This document shows positions 1 to 7,004 of a stretch of DNA of 64,000 nucleotides, in pieces. This stretch comes from JAAZIN01 sp964464625 (GTDB taxonomy: Bacteria > Bacillota > Dethiobacteria > DTU022), in assembly GCA_964464625.1 (NCBI GenBank), contig CAYXKD010000003.1, positions 1 through 64,000 on the forward strand, written 5' to 3'. The notes beneath the pieces were generated by a model that was given only the letters and a program-made list of their open reading frames with translations, made no database searches and was not told the origin of the DNA. Made by a program: the position numbers and the translations under genes. How positions within the stretch are numbered: position 1 is the stretch's first letter; the number at the start of each line of letters is the position of its first letter.

Positions 1-151
1 GCTGATGCCGCAGAGGGTTTGGATTTTAATATTCTGTTATGCTGTTAAACTAACGGATTATGCCAAAAAAAGTGCGGATTAGCTGCTTGTCAGACACTTT
101 AGGGTTGCTGGATTGGTGCAGCTTTTCCCCTATCCAAACTGCTGCGGGTTG

Positions 152-179
152 TTACAGGTTGACCGAAATGGTCTATAAT
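152..179 (+). promoter_or_regulatory. possible sigma-A promoter of tadA
   Basis: A perfect TATAAT at 174-179 is preceded, 17 bp upstream, by GTTACA at 151-156, a weak match to TTGACA. Transcription would start near 186, which would make an ATG at 186 leaderless or leave ATG 222 as the start. The weak -35 and this awkward geometry keep confidence low. Confidence 0.3.
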
Positions 180-185
180 AGCATT

Positions 186-653
186 ATGGATATGGATAGT
201 GAAAATAGCGATCTCCATTATATGGAGATCGCTCTGGCGCAAGCCCAGGACGCTTACTTGCATGGTGAGGTGCCTGTTGGGGCGGTATTGGTCAAGGGCG
301 GCAAAGTGATTGCCGCCTGCAAGAACCGCTGTGAAGAGCTGAAAGATCCCACCGCTCATGCAGAGATCCTGGCTCTTCGCGAAGCTGGGCAGGCCCTGGG
401 AGGCTGGCGTCTGCCGGGTTGCACCCTCTATGTGACCCTGGAGCCTTGTCCTATGTGTGCCGGCGCCCTTGTGCAGGCACGGCTAGAGCGGCTGGTATAT
501 GGGGCGGCAGACCCAAAAGGGGGTGCCTGTGGCACTCTGTACAATATTGTACAGGACAAACGGTTAAACCACCGTCTTACTGTAACCTGCGGCGTTCTGG
601 AGAAGGAATGCGCCACGTTATTGCGTGATTTTTTCCAAAGCCGCAGGACTTGA
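186..653 (+). CDS. tadA: tRNA-specific adenosine deaminase TadA
   Basis: Deaminates the wobble adenosine of tRNA-Arg(ACG) to inosine in the cytoplasm. The cytidine-deaminase zinc motifs are intact: HAEI with the catalytic Glu, and PCPMC supplying the two zinc cysteines, followed by the GTLYN region and a DFF motif near the C-terminus. About 155 aa, normal for the family. The start is uncertain: ATG 168, 186 and 222 are all in frame and none has a good ribosome binding site. 186 was chosen because homologues carry about 10-13 residues before the ME(I/A)A helix. A perfect inverted repeat (207-233) covers ATG 222. Position beside tRNA-Ser and ahead of SRP RNA/dnaX is the conserved Firmicute arrangement. 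Confidence 0.93.
   Translation: MDMDSENSDLHYMEIALAQAQDAYLHGEVPVGAVLVKGGKVIAACKNRCEELKDPTAHAEILALREAGQALGGWRLPGCTLYVTLEPCPMCAGALVQARLERLVYGAADPKGGACGTLYNIVQDKRLNHRLTVTCGVLEKECATLLRDFFQSRRT
207..233. repeat. perfect 12-bp inverted repeat at the start of tadA
   Basis: Arms AGCGATCTCCAT (207-218) and ATGGAGATCGCT (222-233) are exactly complementary with a 3-nt loop. The right arm begins with the in-frame ATG at 222. As RNA it would form a stable hairpin over a possible initiation codon; it may equally be a chance palindrome inside the coding sequence. Confidence 0.7.
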
Positions 654-693
654 TACACTTTACAAACTCCTTTCTCCTGATATAATAGCAGAT

Positions 694-788
694 GGAGAGA
701 TGGCCGAGTCCGGTTGAAGGCGCTCGACTCGAAATCGAGTAGGGGGTGTTGAGCCTCCTCGTGGGTTCGAATCCCACTCTCTCCGCCA
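694..788 (+). tRNA. tRNA-Ser (anticodon CGA)
   Basis: A class II tRNA with a 7-bp acceptor stem (GGAGAGA with TCTCTCC), a long variable arm, a GTTCGAATCC T-loop and encoded CCA. The anticodon stem CTCGA/TCGAG closes the loop CTCGAAA, giving anticodon CGA, which reads UCG. It is followed by a strong terminator and then by the accessory methyltransferase block. Confidence 0.97.
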
Positions 789-795
789 TAGGCAT

Positions 796-845
796 ACAGG
801 ACAAAGGGTTTCGCCATTGAAGGCGAAACCCTTTGTCCTGTTTTA
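796..845 (+). terminator. Rho-independent terminator of tRNA-Ser(CGA)
   Basis: A 20-bp perfect stem (796-815 with 822-841) with a 6-nt loop is followed by a short T run. It insulates the tRNA from the block downstream. Confidence 0.85.
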
Positions 846-856
846 GGATATTAATT

Positions 857-882
857 GGGCGACAGCCGCCGGACTGTCGCCC
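857..882. repeat. 9-bp inverted repeat, possible terminator of the leftward operon
   Basis: GGGCGACAG (857-865) and CTGTCGCCC (874-882) are perfectly complementary with an 8-nt loop. It lies beyond the 3' end of the leftward BKACE gene. No T run follows on either strand, so terminator function is only suggested by position. Confidence 0.5.
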
Positions 883-961
883 CACGGCTAAAAACATTGG
901 AAAATAATAACAAGATCTAGAAAAGCAGAATGTAATCCATTCGGACATTATCATAGTGCTG

Positions 962-1780
962 CTAATGAAGTCCCAGTATGCTACAGGTATCACTTACGGT
1001 CGCCACTTCACCGCCGCTGATTGCCACCAGATGGGCTGCACGTTTTACTAGCTGCGTATTTGATTCGGCTAACTGGTCGGGACCATAATAGATATTATCC
1101 TCCATGCCTACGCGTAAGTGACCACCTAAGGCAATAGTGGCTAGCATGATAGGCATATGCCCTTTTCCAATGCCCAGAGCTGACCAGGTCGCATCTTCAG
1201 GAAGCAGGCGACGTAAGTGTAGAAGGTTATCCACAGTCGCTTCTGCACCACCTGCGGCCCCCAGTACCAGTTGGAAATGTGCCGGGCTTTTAAGCACCCC
1301 CTTTTTCAGGTAGTACTTCGCATTGTTAATCATCCCTATATCGAATATCTCGATCTCCGGTTTGACACCGTTTTGAGCCATAACATTGCCCAAGCGTTCC
1401 AGAAAGGCGGGTGAGTTTAAAAAAACGCTGCTATTCATCCAGTTCATGCTTCCTGCATCAAAGGAGGCAAGCTGTGGCTTAAGCTCGATCAAGTGGGCCA
1501 TACGTTCCTCGTCAGTAGCGCGGAGATCTCCTGATGTGGTCAGGTTCAGGACGATGTCGCAGCTCTGGCGGATAAGACGCACTGCCTGTGCAAAGCGTTT
1601 ATTATCCATTGTTCCCAATCCTTCATCATCCCTCATGTGCAGGTGGGCTATCGACGCGCCTGCCTGGTAACAATCAAAAACATCTTCTGCGATTTCTTGC
1701 GGAGTCAGCGGAATGTTAGGATTGTCTTCTTTACTGGGCCATGCACCAGTTGTGGCCACTGTAATAATAGTTTTTCCCAT
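962..1780 (-). CDS. BKACE-family beta-keto acid cleavage enzyme (Kce/DUF849)
   Basis: Family members condense a beta-keto acid with acetyl-CoA and release acetoacetate plus a CoA ester; known substrates include 3-keto-5-aminohexanoate and dehydrocarnitine. The protein has 272 aa, the usual length. The N-terminus shows the TGA..-K-D-P-IP-P stretch (residues 11-27) and the zinc pair HLH (46 and 48) in AHLHMRD; GIGKGHMP and a late GMEDN segment also fit. The ribosome binding site AAGGAG precedes ATG 1780. It lies 18 bp behind the cyclase gene, so the two are probably cotranscribed from the sigma-54 promoter at 2629-2643. The real substrate cannot be read from the sequence; a link to methylated amines is inferred from the neighbours. 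Confidence 0.88.
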   Translation of the reverse strand: MGKTIITVATTGAWPSKEDNPNIPLTPQEIAEDVFDCYQAGASIAHLHMRDDEGLGTMDNKRFAQAVRLIRQSCDIVLNLTTSGDLRATDEERMAHLIELKPQLASFDAGSMNWMNSSVFLNSPAFLERLGNVMAQNGVKPEIEIFDIGMINNAKYYLKKGVLKSPAHFQLVLGAAGGAEATVDNLLHLRRLLPEDATWSALGIGKGHMPIMLATIALGGHLRVGMEDNIYYGPDQLAESNTQLVKRAAHLVAISGGEVATVSDTCSILGLH

Positions 1781-1798
1781 ATTTTTATCGTCTCCTTT

Positions 1799-2566
1799 TT
1801 AATCTATTAGCGCAACTGCCCGACACCAGGCAGCGCTTGCTTTTTTAATTTTCACTGGCAAGCAAATTACCTTGAAGCCCGTTAGAGGAAGCTGTTCAAG
1901 GCCAGTAAGTTTTTCGATGTGGCAGTATGCCTTATCACGTCCGGCCCGGTGTCCCTCCCAAATAACCTGTCTGTTTCTCGTTGCGTCAAATTCCCGAGCA
2001 ATGTAAGGCAAGGGTACATCCCAGCTCCAGCCGTCCGTACCAACTACCTTGACACCGCGGTCCAGCAACCACATGGTGGCTTCATAACCCATACCGCATC
2101 CCGCTGTGAGGTATTCCGCTGTCCCCCACCTGGTTGAAGCCCCTGTGTTTACCAGCACAATATCTCCAATTTTAGGTTCATAACAGGCCTTTTCAAAGTA
2201 GCTTTCAAAATCTACTGCCATTACTTTGTATCCGTCTGGCTTATCACGGAAATCCACCTTTACACCATTGCCAAAACACCATTCCAGAGGTATCTCATCA
2301 ATAGTCCAAGCGCGTTGTCCACCATTCATCGTAGGATAGAAGTGGTATGGAGCATCCAGGTGGGTGCCAGCATGGGTGCACACATTCAGCAGTTCGATTG
2401 CCCAGCCGTTGCCCTCAGGCAAATCATCTACCGTTGCTGTACCAAAATAAGAGGCCATCTCAGCAGCTGTGTCCTTGTGGTTCAGGTACTTGATTTTAGG
2501 AATTTGAAAAGGCGGGTCGCTTGGCAGACCATCCTCGATCGCAATAGAAAGGTCTATAATTTTCAA
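1799..2566 (-). CDS. cyclase-family hydrolase (kynurenine formamidase-like)
   Basis: Members of this metal-dependent family hydrolyse amides or cyclic compounds; kynurenine formamidase and isatin hydrolase are the best known. The signature H65-A-G-T-H69-x-D71-x-P73-x-H75 is intact, and the length of 255 aa is typical. The start is taken at TTG 2566, which gives an N-terminus KIIDLSIAIEDGLPSDPPF as in relatives. An earlier TTG at 2650 lies upstream of the predicted transcription start and is rejected. The Shine-Dalgarno sequence is weak. First gene of the leftward pair with the BKACE gene. It may open a ring, amide or lactone before or after the BKACE step, but its substrate is unknown. Confidence 0.83.
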   Translation of the reverse strand: MKIIDLSIAIEDGLPSDPPFQIPKIKYLNHKDTAAEMASYFGTATVDDLPEGNGWAIELLNVCTHAGTHLDAPYHFYPTMNGGQRAWTIDEIPLEWCFGNGVKVDFRDKPDGYKVMAVDFESYFEKACYEPKIGDIVLVNTGASTRWGTAEYLTAGCGMGYEATMWLLDRGVKVVGTDGWSWDVPLPYIAREFDATRNRQVIWEGHRAGRDKAYCHIEKLTGLEQLPLTGFKVICLPVKIKKASAAWCRAVALID

Positions 2567-2628
2567 ATGAACAACCCCGTTTCTGAAAGATTTAGCGGAA
2601 ACTACCGTGCTCTTTGTATTTATATTAG

Positions 2629-2643
2629 CAAAACATATGCCAT
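2629..2643 (-). promoter_or_regulatory. sigma-54 (-24/-12) promoter of the cyclase-BKACE operon
   Basis: Read on the minus strand the site is TGGCATATGTTTTGC, with GG and GC exactly 10 nt apart as required for RpoN promoters (consensus TGGCAC-N5-TTGC). Transcription would begin near 2617 and reach the TTG start at 2566. The divergently encoded sigma-54 activator next door makes the assignment much stronger. Confidence 0.75.
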
Positions 2644-2761
2644 CAGCCAAATGTTACAGAACAACCCGAAAGGCACAAAACAAATTTGTAAATCAAAATA
2701 TATTTCTAAAGAAAACATTAATATTCGTTTTATGATTAGGGCGGGTTCATGTAAGTATTTC

Positions 2762-2790
2762 TTAACATGCATGTCGGGGTATATTACAAT
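2762..2790 (+). promoter_or_regulatory. sigma-A promoter of the sigma-54 activator gene
   Basis: TTAACA (2762-2767), a 17-bp spacer and TACAAT (2785-2790) each miss consensus by one base. A 10-bp palindrome ACATGCATGT (2765-2774) overlaps the -35 end, and an imperfect dyad CATGTAAG/CTTAACATG spans 2749-2770. These lie about 110-130 bp upstream of the leftward -24 site, a normal distance for an activator binding site, so autoregulation is plausible. Confidence 0.6.
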
Positions 2791-2821
2791 AATCTTGTAT
2801 TGACAAGAAGGAGGAGCACAC

Positions 2822-4204
2822 ATGGAAAACAAATTATCACCCGAACAGGCACAAGAATTTATCGAACAGATGATCATGGCTGTGCTGGATGAGAGTGGGC
2901 GTTATATTTATGTAAGCCCGCTTTGGGAGCGGGCTATTGGTATATCGGCTGAAAAGGTTTTGTACCGTTACGTATGGGAAATCATGCCTGATACCCATGC
3001 AGAAACCGCATTAAAAAGTGGTGATGTAGTTGTAGGCATGTCAGTCCAGGCGCGGGGCGAAACGCTATTTACCACCTATGTGCCTATTTTGGGCAAACAA
3101 GGTGAGGTTGAGGGACTGTACCTGTACACAGTTATCAACGGCATGAGGGAAGCGCTAAGTATAGCAGAGCGAATCCGTAGCCTTCCTGTTGGAGCCACAA
3201 TCTGCCATCAGAAGGAACAAACGAATAAAAGCGGTACCAGGTATGATATCGAAAATATCCTGGGCGAAAGTAAACCAATACAGGTACTTAAACGCCGTAT
3301 CGGGATAGTCGCGAAATCCAACTCTACCGTTCTTATCGAAGGTGAAACTGGCACTGGAAAGGAACTTATTGCTCATTCCATTCATGCGTCTAGTAGTCGT
3401 CGAGCCGAGAATTTTGTAAGTGTAAACTGTGCCGCTATTCCAGGTGAGTTGTTTGAATCTGAATTTTTTGGCTATGCCGGTGGTGCTTTTACGGGCGCCG
3501 ACAAAAGAGGTCGGAAAGGACGGTTTATGCTGGCTAATCATGGAAGCATATTTTTGGATGAGGTGAACCTGCTTTCTTCTGCTATGCAACCGAAACTGTT
3601 ACGTGTTTTACAGGAGATGGAAATTGACTTAATAGGGGGAGAAAAAAATATTCCCATCGATGTGCGGGTTATTGCAGCCTCCAGCACCTCACTGGAAAAA
3701 ATGGTTGAGTCCGGTGTGTTTAGGGAGGATTTGTACTATCGTCTGGATGTAGTTTTGTTGGAGGTCCCTCCATTACGCGAGCGCAAGGAGGATATCCCCC
3801 TACTGGCTGATCACATTCTTAAGCAACTGAATCGCCAGATTGGAACGATGGTGTTGGAGTATGAACCAGATGTGATTCATTTGATGATGGCCTATAACTG
3901 GCCTGGCAACATCCGCGAGATGCGGAACATAATTGAAAGTGCTGTTAACGATTGCGATGGCTATGTTCTAAGGAAGAAAAATATGCACCGTCTCAAAGAA
4001 CGGCTGAAAAAGCAAAGGGGAGGAACAAGAAATAAATACGGGGCGTCTACTCTTCGTCAAGCCCGGTATAACATGGAACGACAGATGCTGCTGGATGCGC
4101 TGCGTAGTGCGCAGGGTAACAAAAAAAGGGCAGCTGAAGCACTGGGGATATCCCGACCGGCATTGTACGATAAAATAAAAAAATATGGCATCTCCGGAAT
4201 ATAA
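2822..4204 (+). CDS. PAS-domain sigma-54-dependent transcriptional activator
   Basis: A bacterial enhancer-binding protein that uses ATP to open RNA polymerase-sigma-54 promoters. Residues about 5-115 read as a PAS sensor domain. The AAA+ domain follows with Walker A GETGTGKE (near 173), the sigma-54 contact loop GAFTGA (near 221), Walker B IFLDE and an arginine-finger region. The C-terminus carries a Fis-type helix-turn-helix (GNKKRAAEALGISRPALYDK, near 425-450). The 460-aa length is standard. It has no receiver domain, so it probably senses a small molecule rather than a phosphorelay. It lies between the two operons it most likely controls, each with its own -24/-12 promoter. ATG 2822 follows GGAGGAG. 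Confidence 0.95.
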   Translation: MENKLSPEQAQEFIEQMIMAVLDESGRYIYVSPLWERAIGISAEKVLYRYVWEIMPDTHAETALKSGDVVVGMSVQARGETLFTTYVPILGKQGEVEGLYLYTVINGMREALSIAERIRSLPVGATICHQKEQTNKSGTRYDIENILGESKPIQVLKRRIGIVAKSNSTVLIEGETGTGKELIAHSIHASSSRRAENFVSVNCAAIPGELFESEFFGYAGGAFTGADKRGRKGRFMLANHGSIFLDEVNLLSSAMQPKLLRVLQEMEIDLIGGEKNIPIDVRVIAASSTSLEKMVESGVFREDLYYRLDVVLLEVPPLRERKEDIPLLADHILKQLNRQIGTMVLEYEPDVIHLMMAYNWPGNIREMRNIIESAVNDCDGYVLRKKNMHRLKERLKKQRGGTRNKYGASTLRQARYNMERQMLLDALRSAQGNKKRAAEALGISRPALYDKIKKYGISGI

Positions 4205-4287
4205 CATATACACTATTTTTAAGGGTTTCACGCCAGGAAAACGCAGATAACTTAGAGCGAAATGCCAACAATTAATTGGCGTTATTC

Positions 4288-4305
4288 TTGGCATAAATTT
4301 TGCAA
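4288..4305 (+). promoter_or_regulatory. sigma-54 (-24/-12) promoter of the corrinoid methyltransferase operon
   Basis: TTGGCATAAATTTTGCAA has the GG (4290-4291) and GC (4302-4303) of an RpoN promoter at the canonical 10-nt separation, and shares TGGCATA..TTTTGC with the leftward site at 2629-2643. Just upstream ATGCCAA (4262-4268) forms an inverted pair with the TTGGCAT that contains the -24 element. Transcription should start near 4316, leaving a leader of about 235 nt before the first gene. Confidence 0.78.
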
Positions 4306-4372
4306 TTGCAATTAACTGCCGGTGCTGTTAGAAAAACTAATTGTGCACCTATGGGGATAACAGCGCTGGTTA

Positions 4373-4412
4373 AGCCTTTGTCAGGTGGGGAAAAGGCTGA
4401 TGCATCGCCTGA
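4373..4412 (+). other. candidate H-type pseudoknot in the leader of the methyltransferase transcript
   Basis: AGCCTTT (4373-4379) pairs with AAAGGCT (4392-4398), and TCAGGTG (4381-4387) pairs with CGCCTGA (4406-4412) with one G-U pair. The two 7-bp helices interlock; the crossing loops are 1, 4 and 7 nt. The element lies in the 4205-4550 gene-free interval, which otherwise holds only the sigma-54 promoter. No cobalamin-riboswitch B12 box is visible. It could be a small regulatory RNA fold or chance. Confidence 0.35.
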
Positions 4413-4550
4413 TAATTTTATAGGGGACATGGTTAAAATATAACAAAGAAAGCAGGTGTTTATAGTTTATTGGTATTAGGATTAGAAGCAATGATCGGAG
4501 CAGGGGCAAAGGGGATAGTCTACAAATGTTTAATACTGGAGGTATATTAA

Positions 4551-5192
4551 ATGACAGAGGAAATACTGGCAGGTTTAAAAAACGCGGTATTAGATTTTGA
4601 AAGCGAAGAAGCAATAAAGTATGCAGCACTGGCGATAGAAAATAATGTGGATCCAATTGAAGCGATGGATGTAATGGTGGAAGCAATAAAAATAATTGGG
4701 GATGGTTTTCAGACAGGGGAGCTGTTCCTTCCAGAGCTTGTGGGGGCGGCAGATGTAATGCAAAAAGCCACCCCCATTATTGAAAAAGCAATACGAGAGC
4801 GTGGCGGTAAACGCCAGACACTTGGCACGGTAGTAATTGGTACTGTTTTTGGTGATATCCACACTATCGGTAAGTCAATGGTAGCAACTCTGTTAACTGC
4901 AGAGGGTTTTACAGTACATGATGTGGGTATCAATGTGGCAAGCGACGATTTTATGGATGCAGTTAACCGGTACGAACCGGATATATTGGCCATGTCTGCC
5001 CTTCTTACAACAACAGCTCCAGAAACCATAAAAGTGATAGAATCGCTTAAAAAAGCGGGTAAAAGAGAACTGGTTAAAGTGATGGTAGGAGGGGGGGCAA
5101 TTTCTGAAGAATTTGCCAACCATGTTGGTGCTGATGGATACTCGCCGACAGCACCTGGTGCCGTTAACACAGCGATAAAATTACTTAGTTAA
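4551..5192 (+). CDS. corrinoid protein (MttC/MtgC-like methyl carrier)
   Basis: Carries the methyl group on a bound cobamide between a substrate methyltransferase and a tetrahydrofolate methyltransferase. At 213 aa it has the two expected parts: a helical cap domain (residues 1-85) and a Rossmann-type B12 domain with the base-off signature D102-x-H104-x-x-G107 (GDIHTIGKSM) and GG region near 180. The Shine-Dalgarno GGAGG precedes ATG 4551. It is the first gene of the rightward operon and lies 14 bp upstream of its presumed partner methyltransferase. The corrinoid-reactivating protein and the folate methyltransferase it needs are not in this window. Confidence 0.93.
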   Translation: MTEEILAGLKNAVLDFESEEAIKYAALAIENNVDPIEAMDVMVEAIKIIGDGFQTGELFLPELVGAADVMQKATPIIEKAIRERGGKRQTLGTVVIGTVFGDIHTIGKSMVATLLTAEGFTVHDVGINVASDDFMDAVNRYEPDILAMSALLTTTAPETIKVIESLKKAGKRELVKVMVGGGAISEEFANHVGADGYSPTAPGAVNTAIKLLS

Positions 5193-5206
5193 AGGAGATT
5201 ATTAAC

Positions 5207-6712
5207 ATGAAAGGTTTTAAGAAGGCCTTCGATCATTTTGAAATTATCACACCGCAACAGGTTGAACAAATACACAAAAGCATAATGCGTGTTCTTTGGG
5301 AAACAGGTGTTACTGTTGAAGACGACGAAGCTTTGCAGCTGCTATCAGAAAATGGTTGCAAAGTCGAAAGGGGCACCAAAAGAGTAAAAATACCAGAGGA
5401 ACTGGTAGAAAAATGTCTTGCAAATGCCCCAAGCTCTTTCGAAATAGTAGCCAGGGACAGTAAAAACAATTGCACATTTGCCAGTGGAGGTCCCACTTAT
5501 TTCGCGCCATCAATCGGCATGAACACGTTGGACCTGGATACATGGAAACCGAGGAGACCTACACGGAAAGAATATTACGAATATGCCAGGATTCTGGATT
5601 CGCTGCCTAATGTTCATTCCATGATTGCATTCCCCTGGTTTGGGTTTGAAAATGTCCCCCAGTGCATGTGTTTGCTGGAAAGCAATGCCGCAAAAATACG
5701 TTGTTCCACGAAAATCCAGCAGGAGGGCACTGTTCTCGGAAATGACAAGTGGAATATCGAAATGGCTAAAGCTACTGACCAGGACCTGCAGCAATTACTA
5801 AATCCAGCAGCGCCTCTTTCATTACAGAAAGAAACTGTAGATCAAATACGTTTATGCACTGATGCCGATATGCCTTTTCATTTTGCGACAGGTACCACAA
5901 TAGCAGCTACAGGACCCGCCACATTATCTGGCTCCATAGTAGTTGATACCGCGGCTTCTCTTGCCGGCATTGTTTTGGCGCAGCTGATCAAACCGGGTGC
6001 GCGGGTTTGGGTGGGTGGTATGATGATGGTCCAGAACATGAGAACGGGTTCACCTGCTTTCGGCAATATTGGTAATTCCCTTGCAGATATAGTATTTAAT
6101 CAAATCTGGCGAAAGTATGGAATACCCACCTGGACCAGTTCTTCGGCCTGGACCAGTTCCAAGGCCATTGACTTTCAGGCTGCTTATGAAGTAGCAACGG
6201 GGGCACTTCTTGGAGCTCTGGGTGGTTCAACTGTAGTGATATTACATGGTGGTTTAACAGGTGAACTGACTGCACACCCAATTAAAGCGATACTTGACGA
6301 TGACATCGCTGGTATGATCGGCCGCTTACTAGAGGGAGTAACTGTTAACGAAGAGACTTTAGCTGTGGATTTAATTAACGAGGTGGGTCCGCTGCCGGGT
6401 AACTTCTTGACGACAAAACACACCAGAAAATGGTGGAAGTCAGAGCAGTATGTGCCCTTGGTTGCAGATACATTGACTTATCCTGAATGGGCAACACTTG
6501 GGCATAAAAAAGCAATAGATCACGCCAGGGAAAGGATGGAGCAACTGCTTAATGAACATAAAATTGTGCCGCTGACCGATACACAGGAAGATGCGATTGA
6601 GACCATACTTAAAGAAGCAAGAGAGTACTACCGGAAAAATGGTCTTATTTCGGATCATGAGTGGCATCTGTACCAAAAAGATATAAGCTCTCCAAATTAC
6701 CCCTTTGCATAG
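5207..6712 (+). CDS. MttB-family corrinoid methyltransferase without pyrrolysine
   Basis: Belongs to the trimethylamine methyltransferase superfamily. Non-pyrrolysine members demethylate quaternary amines such as glycine betaine, proline betaine, carnitine or gamma-butyrobetaine and pass the methyl group to a corrinoid protein. The 501-aa reading frame is complete and has no in-frame TAG, unlike methanogen trimethylamine MttB. The N-terminus (ITPQQVEQIHKSIMRVLWETG) and the glycine-rich barrel strands around 230-350 fit the family. A short tandem duplication (WTSSSA/WTSSKA, 18-bp period at 6131-6159) lies near the region aligned with the pyrrolysine site. AAAGGAG precedes ATG 5207. The substrate is unknown; the co-regulated BKACE suggests a carnitine- or betaine-like compound. 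Confidence 0.92.
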   Translation: MKGFKKAFDHFEIITPQQVEQIHKSIMRVLWETGVTVEDDEALQLLSENGCKVERGTKRVKIPEELVEKCLANAPSSFEIVARDSKNNCTFASGGPTYFAPSIGMNTLDLDTWKPRRPTRKEYYEYARILDSLPNVHSMIAFPWFGFENVPQCMCLLESNAAKIRCSTKIQQEGTVLGNDKWNIEMAKATDQDLQQLLNPAAPLSLQKETVDQIRLCTDADMPFHFATGTTIAATGPATLSGSIVVDTAASLAGIVLAQLIKPGARVWVGGMMMVQNMRTGSPAFGNIGNSLADIVFNQIWRKYGIPTWTSSSAWTSSKAIDFQAAYEVATGALLGALGGSTVVILHGGLTGELTAHPIKAILDDDIAGMIGRLLEGVTVNEETLAVDLINEVGPLPGNFLTTKHTRKWWKSEQYVPLVADTLTYPEWATLGHKKAIDHARERMEQLLNEHKIVPLTDTQEDAIETILKEAREYYRKNGLISDHEWHLYQKDISSPNYPFA

Positions 6713-6796
6713 AATCTTTGAGTGAGCTACTCTGTGCAAGAGGTATTTTTCACTCAGTGTGAAATGATAAACAAGGCACAATAAGATGGTTGCGGA

Positions 6797-6835
6797 TATC
6801 CTGGGGGGTTGCCTAAGTGGCAAGCCCCCAGGATA
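6797..6835. terminator. long inverted repeat behind the methyltransferase gene
   Basis: TATCCTGGGGG.TTGCC and GGCAA.CCCCCAGGATA form a 17-bp stem with one central mismatch and a 5-nt loop. It follows the MttB-like stop by 85 bp and probably ends the operon, although no T run follows. Confidence 0.55.
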
Positions 6836-6900
6836 CCTGTAAGGCTTAGTCTTCCTCAGGTTCAGCACAGGTCGGCGTCCTGTAATGCCAATCAAACAGT

Positions 6901-7004
6901 GGATAGATGATTTTCCCTGAAATCGGTGGCAGCGCTATCACATTCCGAAATTGAGTGAAAGGCGATGAGACTACTCATGGGTTTGAGTCCTACTCTCTCT
7001 GCTA
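6901..7004 (+). pseudogene. decayed tRNA-Ser(CGA) copy
   Basis: The segment aligns over its whole length with the intact tRNA-Ser(CGA) at 694-788. It begins GGATAGATG (against GGAGAGATG), keeps GCGCT and CCGAAATTGAGT around the CGA anticodon, and ends with a 34-nt stretch that differs at about seven positions, mostly C-to-T or G-to-A. The 3' end is CTA rather than CCA, the anticodon stem no longer pairs, and an acceptor pair is lost. With the intact gene it brackets the methyltransferase block, as at a tRNA-associated insertion or an expanded duplication. Confidence 0.75.

Noticed and set aside
2567..2650. TTG 2650 as the cyclase start
   Set aside because: It lies upstream of the predicted sigma-54 transcription start and adds residues unlike the family.
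4306..4550. Cobalamin riboswitch in the corrinoid operon leader
   Set aside because: No B12 box or matching architecture was found; only an unassigned pseudoknot can be drawn.
5207..6712. Possible in-frame pyrrolysine codon in the MttB-like gene
   Set aside because: No in-frame TAG before the terminal stop.
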